Shown here: one piece after another, positions 35,303 to 44,936 of the stretch
How the letters are laid out: each line of letters starts with the position of its first letter
Numbering within the stretch: position 1 is the first letter of the stretch
NCBI RefSeq assembly: GCF_014697075.1
Contig: NZ_JACJRE010000012.1
Location: 1 to 64,000 of the forward strand
Origin: Tolypothrix sp. FACHB-123
Lineage (GTDB): Bacteria; Cyanobacteriota; Cyanobacteriia; Cyanobacteriales; Nostocaceae
Reading direction: 5' to 3'
DNA length: 64,000 nucleotides
Position numbers and translations under genes: made by a program
Notes under the pieces: model-generated
Told to the model about the DNA's origin: nothing
Seen by the model: only the letters and a program-made list of their open reading frames with translations
Database searches by the model: none

Positions 35303-36099
35303 TGACTATTAACAATCGGTAACTTAGCCCCACAACTTTTACAAAACCGCGCATCTGCATCGTGAAAAGCTAAACCACAATTTGTACAAATAGTTTCTAC
35401 TTGATTAGCAGTTTTTACCAATCGCTTAATTAAATCCCCAACTTGCCAAGGTATTAAAGCAATCCCTGTCAAAATCATAAATACTGTTAGCCAACGCCCT
35501 AATTCTGAAGCTGGTGTGACATCACCAAAGCCCACAGTTGTCATTGTCACAATTGAGAAATATAAGGCATCTAAAAAAGTTGCAAAACCTTGAGGATTAA
35601 CTGGATGTTCAACTTGATAAATTAATCCAGAGTAAACAAATATAATTGCAAATAAAGTAAATAATATCCTAGCAAATATTACCCCATCTTCAGTACTTAT
35701 ACTACCAAAGAAGAACCTTTTATCAATAAATCTAATTAACCTTAAAATTCTAAACCATCGCAGCAAGCGAATAAAGCTCAGATCTACTGCTCCCAGAAAA
35801 AAAGGTAAAATTGCTATTAAATCAATAATTGAATATAAACTCAAAAAATACTTAACCTTATTTTCCGCACTCCACAGCCGCAAGACATATTCAACAACAA
35901 AAATTATAAAAATAGCAGTATCGACAATATTTAACTGAACCCGAATATTATCAGGAATATTATAAGTTTCTGCTACAAAAATTCCTGATGATAACAACAC
36001 CAATCCCGCAATAGTCAAATTAATTATTTGACCGATTGGTGTCTCTATATCTGTTAAGTAAAATTCAGTTTTTTCTCGACTAAGTAACATATTTAACAA
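35299..36099 (-). CDS. Voltage-gated-type potassium channel with C-terminal zinc ribbon
   Basis: A 266-residue 6-TM channel. S1-S4 cover about 25-125, with an Arg-rich S4 (LRWFRILRLIRFIDKR); the pore helix and selectivity filter are SIVTMTTVGFGDVTP, followed by S6. The cytosolic end carries a zinc ribbon (CTNCGLAFHDADARFCKSCG), unusual for bacterial channels and a candidate sensor or assembly site. It should mediate K+ flux across the plasma membrane. The last codon and stop fall inside the 63-bp repeat, so the original C-terminus may have been slightly changed by insertion. Confidence 0.88.
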   Translation of the reverse strand: MLNMLLSREKTEFYLTDIETPIGQIINLTIAGLVLLSSGIFVAETYNIPDNIRVQLNIVDTAIFIIFVVEYVLRLWSAENKVKYFLSLYSIIDLIAILPFFLGAVDLSFIRLLRWFRILRLIRFIDKRFFFGSISTEDGVIFARILFTLFAIIFVYSGLIYQVEHPVNPQGFATFLDALYFSIVTMTTVGFGDVTPASELGRWLTVFMILTGIALIPWQVGDLIKRLVKTANQVETICTNCGLAFHDADARFCKSCGAKLPIVNSQ

Positions 36100-36181
36100 T
36101 TAGCTATTTTTCCAACTTGCGTAGCATAACATTGAAAATACGGTATTCTTAACTAGGATATTTCGCACCCCCCACACTTAT

Positions 36182-36607
36182 ATGCAACCTGAAGACTTTA
36201 TGCATTTAGCAATAACAGAAGCCAAAAAAGGAGATTCCCCTTATGGTGCAGTTATTGTCAAAGATAACGAAATCGTTGCCGTAGGTCATAATACTGTAAG
36301 ACGAGATAACGATCCATCGGCTCACGCAGAAATCAATGTTATTCGTAGTTTAACAGCTAAAATTAAAAAGCCTGATTTAACAGGTTATACCATCTATACC
36401 ACTGGCGAACCTTGTCCGATGTGCGCTACAGCTTGCGTTTGGAGTGGTGTATCAGAAATTGTCTATGGTGCTTCAATTCAAGATTTGATTTCTGTGAATC
36501 AATCACAAATTGATATTTCTTGTGAAGAAGTTATCTCTAAGTCGTTTAGAAATATCAAAGTAACTAAAGGTATTTTAAGAAACGAATGTATGAAATTATT
36601 TAAATAA
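36182..36607 (+). CDS. Nucleoside/nucleobase deaminase (CMP/dCMP-type zinc family)
   Basis: A 141-residue cytidine-deaminase-fold enzyme. The zinc site is HAE (in SAHAEINVI; His and catalytic Glu) and PCPMC (in GEPCPMCATACVWSG). The pattern is closest to guanine deaminase or related tRNA adenosine deaminase-like enzymes; substrate not certain. It is divergent from the K+ channel with 82 bp between. Confidence 0.85.
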   Translation: MQPEDFMHLAITEAKKGDSPYGAVIVKDNEIVAVGHNTVRRDNDPSAHAEINVIRSLTAKIKKPDLTGYTIYTTGEPCPMCATACVWSGVSEIVYGASIQDLISVNQSQIDISCEEVISKSFRNIKVTKGILRNECMKLFK

Positions 36608-36662
36608 ATTTCTTTTCTACTCTATCTCTCTGCGCCTCTGCATCTCCGCGTGAAATAAAAAA

Positions 36663-37325
36663 TTAATCAGACTCATTTAAATAAGATAAATATGTATTAG
36701 CAAAAATTGCTGCTTGAGTGCGATCGCGTAAATTTAGCCGATTTAACATATTTGTAACATGGTTCTTCACCGTCCCCTCAGAAATGTAAAGTTGTTTAGC
36801 AATTTCGCGGTTACTTGCACCTTGCGCAATTAACCGTAAAACCTCTTTCTCTCTCGGAGTTAATTCTGCCAAGCTGGGTGGTGTAGGTGGTGATTGAGTT
36901 GCTTCTAAACTGGGAAACTGAGTTAACAGTTTTTTGACGATTCCTGGGCCTAATTGAGTATAACCTTTATCCACAGCACGAATAGCTTCAGCTAATTCTT
37001 CTGAAGGGGTATCTTTCAATAAATAACCCATCGCGCCATTTTGTAGCGCAGCTTTGACATATTCATCATCGTCAAAAGTAGTTAATACTAAAATCTTAAT
37101 ATTACTAAACCGCTTTTGAATTTCTCGCGTAGCCGCAACACCATCCATAATAGGCATTCTCATATCCATGAGTATTACATCTGGCTGTAATTGCTCAATC
37201 AAATTCAGCGCCATTTCCCCATTTTCAGCTTCTCCAACTATTTCTAAATCTGCTTCCAGTTCTAATAATGCTTTTAATCCTTGACGAATTAAATTTTGGT
37301 CATCTACCAGTAAAACTTTAATCAT
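36663..37325 (-). CDS. NarL/FixJ-family response regulator
   Basis: A 220-residue two-domain regulator: receiver (phospho-acceptor Asp in [13 protein letters not shown]; Lys in [10 protein letters not shown]) and C-terminal LuxR HTH ([20 protein letters not shown], then [14 protein letters not shown]). It overlaps the upstream kinase gene by 4 bp (ATGA), so kinase and regulator are co-translated and certainly partners. The divergent Spy-like gene is a plausible target. Confidence 0.93.
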   Translation of the reverse strand: MIKVLLVDDQNLIRQGLKALLELEADLEIVGEAENGEMALNLIEQLQPDVILMDMRMPIMDGVAATREIQKRFSNIKILVLTTFDDDEYVKAALQNGAMGYLLKDTPSEELAEAIRAVDKGYTQLGPGIVKKLLTQFPSLEATQSPPTPPSLAELTPREKEVLRLIAQGASNREIAKQLYISEGTVKNHVTNMLNRLNLRDRTQAAIFANTYLSYLNESD

Positions 37326-38557
37326 TTATTCAACCTAATTTGTGGGATATCAACTATAATTTTACAACCATGTCCAGGATTACTGATAATATTAAATACA
37401 CCACCCACAGCTAAAGCGCGATCGCGCATACTCTGCAAGCCAAAACCAGTAGTATTTTGCCGAAAATCAAAGCCTACACCATTATCCTGCACAATTAAAC
37501 GTAAATTTCTCGGACTTTCTTCAATTTCTATCCTAACTTCTGTTGCTTTCGCATATTTAGAAATATTCGTCAACGATTCTTGGAGAATGCGATAAATCGT
37601 AGTTTTCAGTTCATTAGACAGAGAAATTTCTAAATTAATGACACAAATTGGTGAAAAACCATTTGCATGTTGGAAATCTTCTAATAATCCGGGAATCGCC
37701 TGTGCTAAAGTTTTCTCTTGCAAAGGATGAGAACGCATAGTAGACACAGACTGCCGCACATCTTGTAAAGCTTTAGAACCTAATTCTTTCGCTCTGACTA
37801 AAAAACTCTGAGCTTTACTAGGATTAGATTGGGAAAGTTTTAAAGCAGTTTCTAACTGCAAATTTAAAGCAGTTAGTGAATGTCCCAAAGAATCATGAAT
37901 TTCCCGCGCAATTCGATTTCGTTCTTCTAACGTTGCTTGATTTTCAATCCTCACAGCATATTGACGGAGCTTCTCATTTGCCAGCGCCAATTCTTCCCGA
38001 CTTTGACGTTCAGATAAAACAGTATTCATCAATAGTAAAACGAAAATCAAACTTAACCCAAATAATAAAGATAAACTCAAAGTAAAATATTGAAAGCGTT
38101 CTAAAGCTTGCGGTGATAGCGGAAAATTGTGTAAGCGCCGTTTGAGTGTCAGCAAAAATAAAATAAACGAAATAGCCGTGACTACCAAACGTCCTGGTAA
38201 ATTAAAAATTAAGCAACTGCGAGTAACTAAAATAATATAGATAAAAGGAAATAAGCGCGAAATTCTGCCACCAATAAAACCAGTAATTAAAATTAAAAAT
38301 ATTTCCGCAGCAGTATAGATAACTTTCATGATTTGACTACCAGTTGGTAATCTTAAACCCATTAAACCAAAAATAATCAAACAACCAGTAGAAATAACTA
38401 AACTTTCTGGTGTGGGTTCTGGAAATCTAGCAGCAAATCGCGGTGGTGGTGAGGGATTTGGCATCACAGCCGTTATGGTAGCGATCGCTAATAATATCCA
38501 CTCTAAATAAAGTAAAAATTTAAAAGGGTGATTGTGAAATTGGATAGAACGTTTCAT
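37322..38557 (-). CDS. NarX/DesK-type membrane sensor histidine kinase (HisKA_3)
   Basis: A 411-residue kinase. About five hydrophobic helices occupy residues 10-185, with no large periplasmic domain, so it likely senses within or near the membrane, like DesK. A coiled coil leads to the HisKA_3 H-box [20 protein letters not shown], and the HATPase has DNGVGFDF and [11 protein letters not shown]. It pairs with the NarL-type regulator downstream. Confidence 0.92.
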   Translation of the reverse strand: MKRSIQFHNHPFKFLLYLEWILLAIATITAVMPNPSPPPRFAARFPEPTPESLVISTGCLIIFGLMGLRLPTGSQIMKVIYTAAEIFLILITGFIGGRISRLFPFIYIILVTRSCLIFNLPGRLVVTAISFILFLLTLKRRLHNFPLSPQALERFQYFTLSLSLLFGLSLIFVLLLMNTVLSERQSREELALANEKLRQYAVRIENQATLEERNRIAREIHDSLGHSLTALNLQLETALKLSQSNPSKAQSFLVRAKELGSKALQDVRQSVSTMRSHPLQEKTLAQAIPGLLEDFQHANGFSPICVINLEISLSNELKTTIYRILQESLTNISKYAKATEVRIEIEESPRNLRLIVQDNGVGFDFRQNTTGFGLQSMRDRALAVGGVFNIISNPGHGCKIIVDIPQIRLNK

Positions 38558-38789
38558 ATAGGTAATTTGGCGTAAATATATATCCTTAAGGCAGATTCTA
38601 CCCTCTGCCTTTCTGCATTCAGGAATTTTCTAAGCCTAGTTTAAATTACCTTGATTGACTAGTATTATTGCTCACAAATGAATAATGACTAAAGTCATGG
38701 TTGTAGTCGTGACTTTCTCCCCATGTGATTTTTGGTAATGAGTTCTTATGATGGTGACATCAAACAGCAAAACACACACGAGGTCATCC

Positions 38790-39341
38790 ATGAAAGCCAA
38801 AAAGTTATCATTAATAGCTAGTGCGATCGCTTTAACTTTAACAGCCATTCCTTTTACCGCTCAAGCCCAACGCGGTAGTGGTTCACACTTCAAAGTCTCA
38901 CAAGCCACAAACCAACAAACTCCACGTAAAGGAGGTTGGGATCAGCTAGGACTAACAGATACACAAAAAACCCAAATTCAAGCAATTAAACGCGATACCC
39001 GCAACCAAATAGAGCAAATTGTTCTTAGTAGAGTAAACTTTACCCAAGAACAAAGAGATAAATTAAATGAATTAAAAGCACAAAGAGATCAAGGTCAACA
39101 AGCTCCGCGTCAAAGAGGTGAGCGTGGTAAGAAAGGAGGGTTTGCTGGACTGAATCTAACTGAAGAGCAAAAAACCCAACTGAAGCAAGTCATGCAGTCT
39201 TCTGAAGTTAGACAAATCATGCAGTCATCGCAACAAAAAATTCAAGCATTACTCACTCCAGAACAACAGCAAAAAATGCAACAAATGCGCGAAAATGGAC
39301 GCGCGCGTTGGCAACAAAGACAACAACGCAATCCTAATTAA
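38790..39341 (+). CDS. Spy/CpxP-like periplasmic LTxxQ protein
   Basis: A 183-residue exported protein. The signal peptide is MKAKKLSLIASAIALTLTAI then PFTAQA, with cleavage before Gln. The mature part has two LTxxQ motifs (GLTDTQKTQIQAIK and NLTEEQKTQLKQV) and a third LTPEQQQKM, and is rich in Gln, Arg and Lys. Spy and CpxP are envelope-stress chaperones or metal-stress proteins. I use ATG 38790, 7 nt after GAGG, rather than the upstream ATG at 38748. The gene is divergent from the two-component pair. Confidence 0.85.
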   Translation: MKAKKLSLIASAIALTLTAIPFTAQAQRGSGSHFKVSQATNQQTPRKGGWDQLGLTDTQKTQIQAIKRDTRNQIEQIVLSRVNFTQEQRDKLNELKAQRDQGQQAPRQRGERGKKGGFAGLNLTEEQKTQLKQVMQSSEVRQIMQSSQQKIQALLTPEQQQKMQQMRENGRARWQQRQQRNPN

Positions 39342-39705
39342 GGTACACAACAATAGACAGGGACTAGGGACTAGGGACTAGGGACTAGGGGCTAGGGGAA
39401 AGAGATTTTCGCGTTCTTCTTTGCGTCTTTGCGCCTACCGCAAGCGGAACGCCTAGCGGCGAATGCGTGAGATTTTCAAATGAATACTCAACAACGCCAA
39501 AATCCAAAATATTTATGCAAGAAGTTTAATAAACCGCAAAATCTTGAATCTGGCATAAAAATCAGCAACCCCACTCTATTTAGGGTGGGGTTGTTTTCTT
39601 AGCAGCAAGGCTTTTATTTACCAGGGATCATGAACTACGTACAATAGGAAGAAAATTTTTCTTCCCTAGCCCCTAGCTCCTAGTCCCTAGCCCCTCACAC
39701 ATAGC
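39342..39705. repeat. Heptamer repeats and terminator between spy-like gene and hemL
   Basis: GGGACTA units repeat five to six times at 39360-39400 and reappear inverted as TAGTCCC/TAGCCCC units at 39667-39694. Between them, AACCCCAC/GTGGGGTT (39567-39592) followed by GTTTTCTT makes a probable terminator for both converging genes. No gene is present. Confidence 0.65.
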
Positions 39706-41004
39706 CTACAAACTAGATAGCACTTCCCGCGCCACAGCTATAGTCTGCTCAATATCTTCGTCAGTGTGCGCCAAAGAAGTAAATCCAGCTTCAAATTGAG
39801 AAGGAGCCAGATAAATACCCTGTTCTAGCATCCCGCGATGAAAACGTCCGAATTTGGCTGTATCGGAGCTTTTCGCATCTTCGTAGTTATGCACCGGGCC
39901 AGCTGTAAAGAATAAGCCAAACATAGCGCTGATATGACCGCCACAAGCCGCATGACCGGTTTCTTGCGCGACTTGCAACAAGCCATCGGCTAGCTTTTGG
40001 GTGATTTTTTCCAAATACTCATAAGTACCTGGTTTTTGCAGCAATTCTAGGGTTTTAATTCCTGCTGTCATCGCCAAAGGATTACCAGACAGAGTTCCCG
40101 CTTGATAAACAGGGCCGGCTGGGGCAATCATAGACATAATATCGCGACGACCGCCATAAGCGCCTACTGGTAAGCCACCACCAATCACCTTACCCAAGGT
40201 GGTTAAATCGGGGGTAATGCCAAATTTCTCTTGCGCGCCACCATAAGCGATGCGGAAGCCTGTCATTACTTCGTCAAAGACTAATAAAGCCCCATTTTCT
40301 TGGGTAAGTTCTCTCAATCCTTCCAAGAAGCCAGCATCAGGAGTAATAAACCCAGCATTACCCACCACTGGCTCTAAAATCACCCCAGCAATTTGATCGG
40401 GGTTTTCGGCAAATAAAGCTTTAACAGCTTCTAAATCGTTGAAAGGTGCGGTTAAAGTATTGACAGTTGCTGATTTAGGTACGCCTGGGGAGTCGGGTAA
40501 GCCAAGGGTAGCTACACCAGATCCCGCCTTGACTAGAAACATGTCGGCGTGACCGTGATAGCAGCCTTCAAACTTGATGATTTTTTCCCGATTTGTAAAC
40601 GCCCGCATCAGGCGCAGCACAGCCATACAAGCTTCTGTCCCAGAATTGACAAATCTGACCATTTCAATGCTGGGTACGGCATCAATCACCATTTCTGCGA
40701 GAACATTTTCTAAGGCAGAAGGCGCACCAAAGCTTGTGCCTTTTTCTAAGGCTTCATGAAGGGCTGCAATCACTTCTGGATGAGCATGGCCACAAATTGC
40801 CGGCCCCCAAGTACCCACGTAGTCAATGTATTGGTTGCCGTCTACATCCCAAATGTATGCGCCTTTAACGCGATCAAAAACAATTGGTTGTCCACCTACT
40901 GATTTGAATGCACGCACGGGAGAACTAACGCCTCCGGGCATAAGATTTTGAGCAGCAGCGAAGATTTCTTGTGATTTGGTTGTTTTAATCGTCGTATTTA
41001 CCAA
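39706..41004 (-). CDS. hemL: Glutamate-1-semialdehyde 2,1-aminomutase
   Basis: A 432-residue PLP enzyme of normal length. It has [15 protein letters not shown] at the start, [10 protein letters not shown], and the PLP-Lys in [18 protein letters not shown]. It converts glutamate-1-semialdehyde to 5-aminolevulinate, the committed tetrapyrrole precursor for chlorophyll, haem and bilins. Monocistronic. Confidence 0.97.
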   Translation of the reverse strand: MVNTTIKTTKSQEIFAAAQNLMPGGVSSPVRAFKSVGGQPIVFDRVKGAYIWDVDGNQYIDYVGTWGPAICGHAHPEVIAALHEALEKGTSFGAPSALENVLAEMVIDAVPSIEMVRFVNSGTEACMAVLRLMRAFTNREKIIKFEGCYHGHADMFLVKAGSGVATLGLPDSPGVPKSATVNTLTAPFNDLEAVKALFAENPDQIAGVILEPVVGNAGFITPDAGFLEGLRELTQENGALLVFDEVMTGFRIAYGGAQEKFGITPDLTTLGKVIGGGLPVGAYGGRRDIMSMIAPAGPVYQAGTLSGNPLAMTAGIKTLELLQKPGTYEYLEKITQKLADGLLQVAQETGHAACGGHISAMFGLFFTAGPVHNYEDAKSSDTAKFGRFHRGMLEQGIYLAPSQFEAGFTSLAHTDEDIEQTIAVAREVLSSL

Positions 41005-41111
41005 GGTTCTCTCCTAAATCAGTGGCAATAAAAAGCTCTATCTCAGGATAGGGTGAAAAACTGCTTAGAACATCTATCGTATAGAATTATAGGAACCAAA
41101 AAAATAACGTT

Positions 41112-41300
41112 ATGTTATACAAGTCAAATCAAGACTTGCCTTTAGAAATTAGAAATCGATTGCCTGAAGCATACCAAGATATTTACCGAGCGGCGTTTAA
41201 CTCGGCAATTCATTGGTATGGTGAAGCTACAAAGGCTCATCAAGTCGCTTTAAGTGCAGTTAAAATGCAGTCTGCTATGGATAAAAAAGTTCTCGTTTAA
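41112..41300 (+). CDS. ChaB family protein
   Basis: A 62-residue protein matching the short ChaB domain: LYKSNQDLPLEIRNRLPEAY then QDIYRAAFNSAIHWYGE. ChaB was named for a possible cation-transport regulator next to ChaA in E. coli, a role that is not well established; the family is also seen in phages and with DNA-binding proteins. It is a single gene. Confidence 0.85.
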   Translation: MLYKSNQDLPLEIRNRLPEAYQDIYRAAFNSAIHWYGEATKAHQVALSAVKMQSAMDKKVLV

Positions 41301-41400
41301 GAGAACATCAGCAGCTGCAATTACGAAAAGCGTATCAGATGCCCTATTGAGAATGGTATCGTGAATCAATGAATCATTCTCACTGAATAAATTAGCTGGT

Positions 41401-42051
41401 ATGTCTTCTACAGAACCCAATTCACTACACCACGCCATCCCTGTGGAAAAAATTAAATATGATGCGCAAGGTTTAGTGCCAGCAATTATCCAAGATTATC
41501 TAGATGGCACCGTCTTAATGATGGCGTGGATGAATCGGGAGTCTTTACAAAAAACTTTAGAAACTGGAGAAACTTGGTTTTGGAGTCGTTCCCGTCAGGA
41601 ATTCTGGCATAAGGGAGCGACTTCTGGTCATATCCAGAAGGTACACAGTATCCGTTATGACTGTGATAGTGATGCCCTCCTTATCGGTGTAGAACAGATA
41701 GGAGATGTGGCTTGTCATACGGGAGAACGCAGTTGCTTTCATCAAGTGGAAGGACAAATTGTGGCACCACCAGGAGATACATTGTCACAATTATTTCAGG
41801 TAATCTGCGATCGCCGCGATCGCCCTACAGAAAATTCCTACACTTGTCAGCTATTTGCTGGTGGCGATAACAAAATTTTGAAAAAGATAGGCGAAGAAAC
41901 GGCTGAAGTAGTTATGGCTTTTAAAGATGATGATGCCGATGCGATCGCTGGAGAAGTCGCAGATTTGCTCTACCATACTCTAGTTGCTATAGCACATCAC
42001 CAAGTCGATGTCAAGGATGTTTACCGGAAGTTACAAAAACGTCGGCGGTAA
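41401..42051 (+). CDS. hisI: Bifunctional phosphoribosyl-AMP cyclohydrolase / phosphoribosyl-ATP pyrophosphatase
   Basis: A 216-residue HisI-HisE fusion. The cyclohydrolase half (about 1-120) has [33 protein letters not shown] and CHTGERSCF with the zinc cysteines. The pyrophosphatase half has [18 protein letters not shown] and [11 protein letters not shown]. It performs steps two and three of histidine biosynthesis. The fusion is normal in cyanobacteria; no other his gene is nearby. Confidence 0.96.
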   Translation: MSSTEPNSLHHAIPVEKIKYDAQGLVPAIIQDYLDGTVLMMAWMNRESLQKTLETGETWFWSRSRQEFWHKGATSGHIQKVHSIRYDCDSDALLIGVEQIGDVACHTGERSCFHQVEGQIVAPPGDTLSQLFQVICDRRDRPTENSYTCQLFAGGDNKILKKIGEETAEVVMAFKDDDADAIAGEVADLLYHTLVAIAHHQVDVKDVYRKLQKRRR

Positions 42052-42130
42052 ACATTGGTGCGATGCGGAAGGGGACAAGGGGGACAAGGTAGATAGTTAT
42101 CAATGCCCCATACCCCATTCCCAATGCCCC

Positions 42131-42197
42131 AAGTCGGCGGGCGGGGGTTCATCCCACCTTTGAAGAAGTGGGCTATCGAGCGCCGACTTTCTGTAAA
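42131..42197 (+). repeat. Dispersed hairpin repeat (family of 4805-4856)
   Basis: AAGTCGGCG (42131-42139) and CGCCGACTT (42181-42189) are perfect inverted ends around an inner CCCAC/GTGGG hairpin. Compared with the copy at 4805, the inner stem sequence differs on both arms but still pairs. Confidence 0.6.
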
Positions 42198-42368
42198 GCC
42201 TGTACCTATTTCCGAAAGGAACCTACCAACGATCAATATCCCCACAGGACTCTGAAGTTGGGAAAGCCATAAAGATTAGCGATCTTGGGGTGCAAATTCT
42301 AAAAGCTTAAATTTCGTGCAAAGAAAATGTTTTTGTAATTCTTATCATTCACAAGTATTTTCCTCACA

Positions 42369-42410
42369 GATTCCACAGAGTTTCCACAGCCACTTTCCCA
42401 GTTTTCCACA
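42369..42410 (+). promoter_or_regulatory. Cluster of three DnaA-box-like sequences
   Basis: GATTCCACA (42369-42377), GTTTCCACA (42380-42388) and TTTTCCACA (42402-42410) lie on one strand within 42 bp in gene-free AT-rich DNA. The last is an exact match to the form of DnaA box I recall for cyanobacteria. dnaA and dnaN are not nearby, so an origin is unproven; titration or regulation sites are alternatives. Confidence 0.3.
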
Positions 42411-42782
42411 GATCCCCCACGAGTTAATCAACTCTTCCCATCCTCCTGGGGATTTTTTATTTCCTACCCTAGGGAATTTCAGTGACTGAGTTTTCATAAA
42501 GTTATGTAACAAAAAACTTCTTTAAACCCTTATTATTCCGTTGCGTTTTACTTTTTATACCACCGTTTTTAACATTTCGCAGCATTGACAAACCCACCCC
42601 CTCATAGCGCACAATGATTCGGCTTGCTGTTTTAGTTCGTTGCATCGCTGACATCAACTGTGTAAAATTACCTTAAATGTTGGCGGAGATTGTCAGGCAG
42701 GTGAAAGATTGCTTATGCCGCCTCTGGCTACTGACTGCAAGCAACTGGTACCTCTTGATTGACCTCAGAGGAGGAAAATCTC

Positions 42783-42980
42783 ATGAACACAACGGTTAAC
42801 ATTTTTACAGAAATCCCAGAAACACTTCACGAATCGCTGAAAACCTATTTAGATACGCATCCAGACTGGGATCAAAACCGAGTATTAACGGCAGCCTTGT
42901 CACTGTTTTTACTCCAAAATGGCGAAAGCGATCGCCGTGCTGCTCGTGTTTACCTAGAAACCCTGTTTCATCACAGCTAA
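42783..42980 (+). CDS. DUF2811 family protein
   Basis: A 65-residue conserved cyanobacterial protein: MNTTVNIFTEIPETLHESLK then TYLDTHPDWDQNRVLTAALS and LFLLQNGESDRRAARVYLE. It resembles a ribbon-helix-helix-type small DNA-binding fold by size and pattern, but the function is unknown. The start at 42783 follows GAGGAGGAAAATCTC, a strong ribosome binding site. Confidence 0.8.
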   Translation: MNTTVNIFTEIPETLHESLKTYLDTHPDWDQNRVLTAALSLFLLQNGESDRRAARVYLETLFHHS

Positions 42981-43252
42981 GTTACTGTGCATCGCATATG
43001 CACGTTCTTGGCTGAAGACAGTCATTTGTCATTTGCCCGTGTTTACAAATATGACGCAGTTTCCAGGCTTGTGCTTTGTTTGTAAATACAAATGACTAAT
43101 GACTCAGCACAACTACTCATCTTAAAATGTGGGTCTGTTTGAGTTATTGAATGTTTGCTAGCTAAAATTTTGTCGCTGATATTTATATTGATGAGATGTC
43201 AGCACAAAACTATAGCATGGCTAGTATATTAAATGAAGCCAGAAGACTTTAA

Positions 43253-43654
43253 ACAGATGTTAACAAAGGAGAATCAGGAAGGGGTTCAAGGAAAGAGAAA
43301 ACTGAGAACTATGACACATCGCAGGAATGCTCTAATTGTGGTGCTATAGTCCACAAATTTCTATCCACAAGAACTCATGTTTGTGAATGTGGATTTGTAC
43401 TGGATAGAGATTGGAATGCTGCCATCAATATTCTGAAATTAGCCTTGAGTACGGTATGGCATACCGGAACTTCGGTTCGGCTTCGCTCACCGAGCGTAGT
43501 CGAGGTGAACGCTTCAGGAGATTCGACCTCTACTCATGCTGGTGAGTCAGCGCGTTGCGGGGGTTCCCCCCGTTGTAGCGACTGACGAACCCGTAAGGGA
43601 GAAGTCTTGTATGAGCAAGCTGGGTCTATGATTGAAGAATTTTCGCCCTTCTAG
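43253..43654 (+). pseudogene. TnpB (IS200/IS605 OrfB) C-terminal remnant
   Basis: The frame encodes YDTSQECSNCGAIVHKF, CECGFVLDRDWNAAINIL, i.e. the zinc ribbon (CxxC...CxC) and the last RuvC-like Asp region of TnpB. The N-terminal 300 or so residues are absent, an inserted TTCGGCTTCGCTC-type repeat lies at 43470-43505, and a TGA at 43582-43584 interrupts the frame before the typical end TRKGEVLYEQAGSMIEEF. After the stop, CGCCCTTCTAGGGCG-GAGAGTGTCA looks like the 3' hairpin of an omega-RNA scaffold at the element's right end. The element is dead. Confidence 0.8.
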
Positions 43655-43701
43655 GGCGGAGAGTGTCAAAAACCGATGAAGCAAAATCTCCCATCAAGCT
43701 T

Positions 43702-43802
43702 ATACCAATTTGAAAAAAGAATGCGACAGATGGTAGGGGCATTGGCATTGCCATGCCCTCTAAAATATATTGATGTGCCGCAAACACTATTTAAATTGGT
43801 AT
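43702..43802 (-). mobile_element. ATACCAATT-ended 101-bp element
   Basis: Bounded by ATACCAATT and AATTGGTAT, with a GGGGCATTGGCA/TGCCATGCCC inner hairpin. Reversed, it aligns along its whole length with 51410-51509 (GTTTGCG, ATCAAT, GAGGGCA, GCATTCTT and TTTCAAAT blocks shared). A non-coding MITE-like family. Confidence 0.6.
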
Positions 43803-44198
43803 TATTTCCGTGATGGTGAAAGTGCCAATACGTTAATAATCTGCTATCTCTGGGCAGACTGAGCTATTAAAAATTTTAAGTAGCACTGACCCTAAAAGTC
43901 AGAGTCTCAGCTAACCTTTATACAACAAACTAAAATTAATCCTCCGCAAGGAGGATTTTTTATGAACTGGAGTGCTTATTTATTTGTACTTTCTTAAAGA
44001 ATGAGTATTATCCTGTCAGCCAATATATTCTGATTCAAATCAGATATATCCCGATCTGGTATTTATAAATTTAGGGAAGTAGTTTCAACGAATATATTCA
44101 CCTAGGCAGTTAGCCAAGGCAAAAAGCTCATCAATGTTGACAATTTAGCCCTTAGTCAAAAGTCAAGAGTTAAAAACTCTGGACTATAGACTAAAAAC
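43803..44198. other. Intergenic region after tnpB remnant
   Basis: No gene is seen. It includes the hairpin AATCCTCC-GCAAGGAGGATT near 43938-43956 followed by TTTTT, a likely intrinsic terminator in the plus direction, and GTCAAAAGTCAAGAG-type repeats near 44157. The stretch 42981-43252 before the remnant likewise has only TCATTTG-type repeats. Confidence 0.5.
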
Positions 44199-44918
44199 TT
44201 AAGAATTGACTTCCAATTGTGGCGAGTGAGTTGGGCTTTCAAACTTATACCCTACACCACGTACTGTCTGAATTAATGCAGGCTGGCTCGCATCAATTTC
44301 TATTTTTTTGCGAATTTGACCGATATGTACATCAACAACCCGTTGGTCGCCAACATACTCGTAATCCCAGACCTCTTGAATCAGTTCTGCACGCCGCCAT
44401 ACTCGACCTGGATGGCTAGCTAAAAAATGTAACAAATCAAATTCCAACGCAGTTAAGGGTACTGGTTGGTTATTCAGTGCGACTTCCCGGCGTACTGGAT
44501 CGATCATCAGCTTTTCAAATACCAGACGTTTTTGTTCAGCTGTGGTGACAACTCGCTGACGCCTTAAGATAGCGGCTACTCTGACTTCTAGTTCTCCCAA
44601 TCCAAAGGGTTTGGTGAGATAGTCATCAGCGCCTTTAGCAAAGCCACGAATTTTGTCAGCTTCGTCAGCGCGGCTAGTCAGCATGAGCACAAAAACACCA
44701 TTACGGCTTTGCATCTCTTGGCAGAGGTTAAACCCAATCACATCTGGTAAATTTACATCTAAAATCACCAAATCGGGGTTAAATTGCTCAAATAGAGCTA
44801 AGGCTGTTTTACCATCCTCAGCAGCTTCTACTTGATAGCTCTGCTTCATCAAAAAGCGTTGGATTAAATTCCGAACCGCAGGGTCGTCGTCAACTACAAG
44901 AATCTTGGCAGGAGCCAT
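44199..44918 (-). CDS. OmpR/PhoB-family response regulator
   Basis: A 239-residue regulator. The receiver has DDDPAVR, phospho-Asp in LVILDVNLPDVIGF, and Lys in DYLTKPFGLGELEVRV; the C-terminal winged helix has LTALEFDLLHFLASHPGRVW and VDVHIGQIRKKIE with TVRGVGYKF. No kinase gene is adjacent (orphan). I start at ATG 44918 (MAPAKILVVDDD); ATG 44924 is only two codons upstream and equally possible. The particular regulator (many OmpR paralogues exist in Nostocales) is not identifiable with confidence. Confidence 0.9.
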   Translation of the reverse strand: MAPAKILVVDDDPAVRNLIQRFLMKQSYQVEAAEDGKTALALFEQFNPDLVILDVNLPDVIGFNLCQEMQSRNGVFVLMLTSRADEADKIRGFAKGADDYLTKPFGLGELEVRVAAILRRQRVVTTAEQKRLVFEKLMIDPVRREVALNNQPVPLTALEFDLLHFLASHPGRVWRRAELIQEVWDYEYVGDQRVVDVHIGQIRKKIEIDASQPALIQTVRGVGYKFESPTHSPQLEVNS

Positions 44919-44936
44919 GACCATCACTTTGCACAA

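Larger units (their letters stand above)
42052..42782. other. Intergenic region with repeats and DnaA-box-like sites
   Basis: No gene. In order: CCCATACCCCATTCCCAATGC repeats would be typical here (CCCAATGCCCC near 42119), the hairpin repeat at 42131-42197, DnaA-box-like sites at 42369-42410, and the ribosome binding site GAGGAGG before the DUF2811 gene. Confidence 0.5.

Noticed and set aside
42021-42245. Minus-strand ORF containing TESRRSIAHFF
   Set aside because: It is a translation of the dispersed hairpin repeat; the same peptide arises from the unrelated site at 4805.
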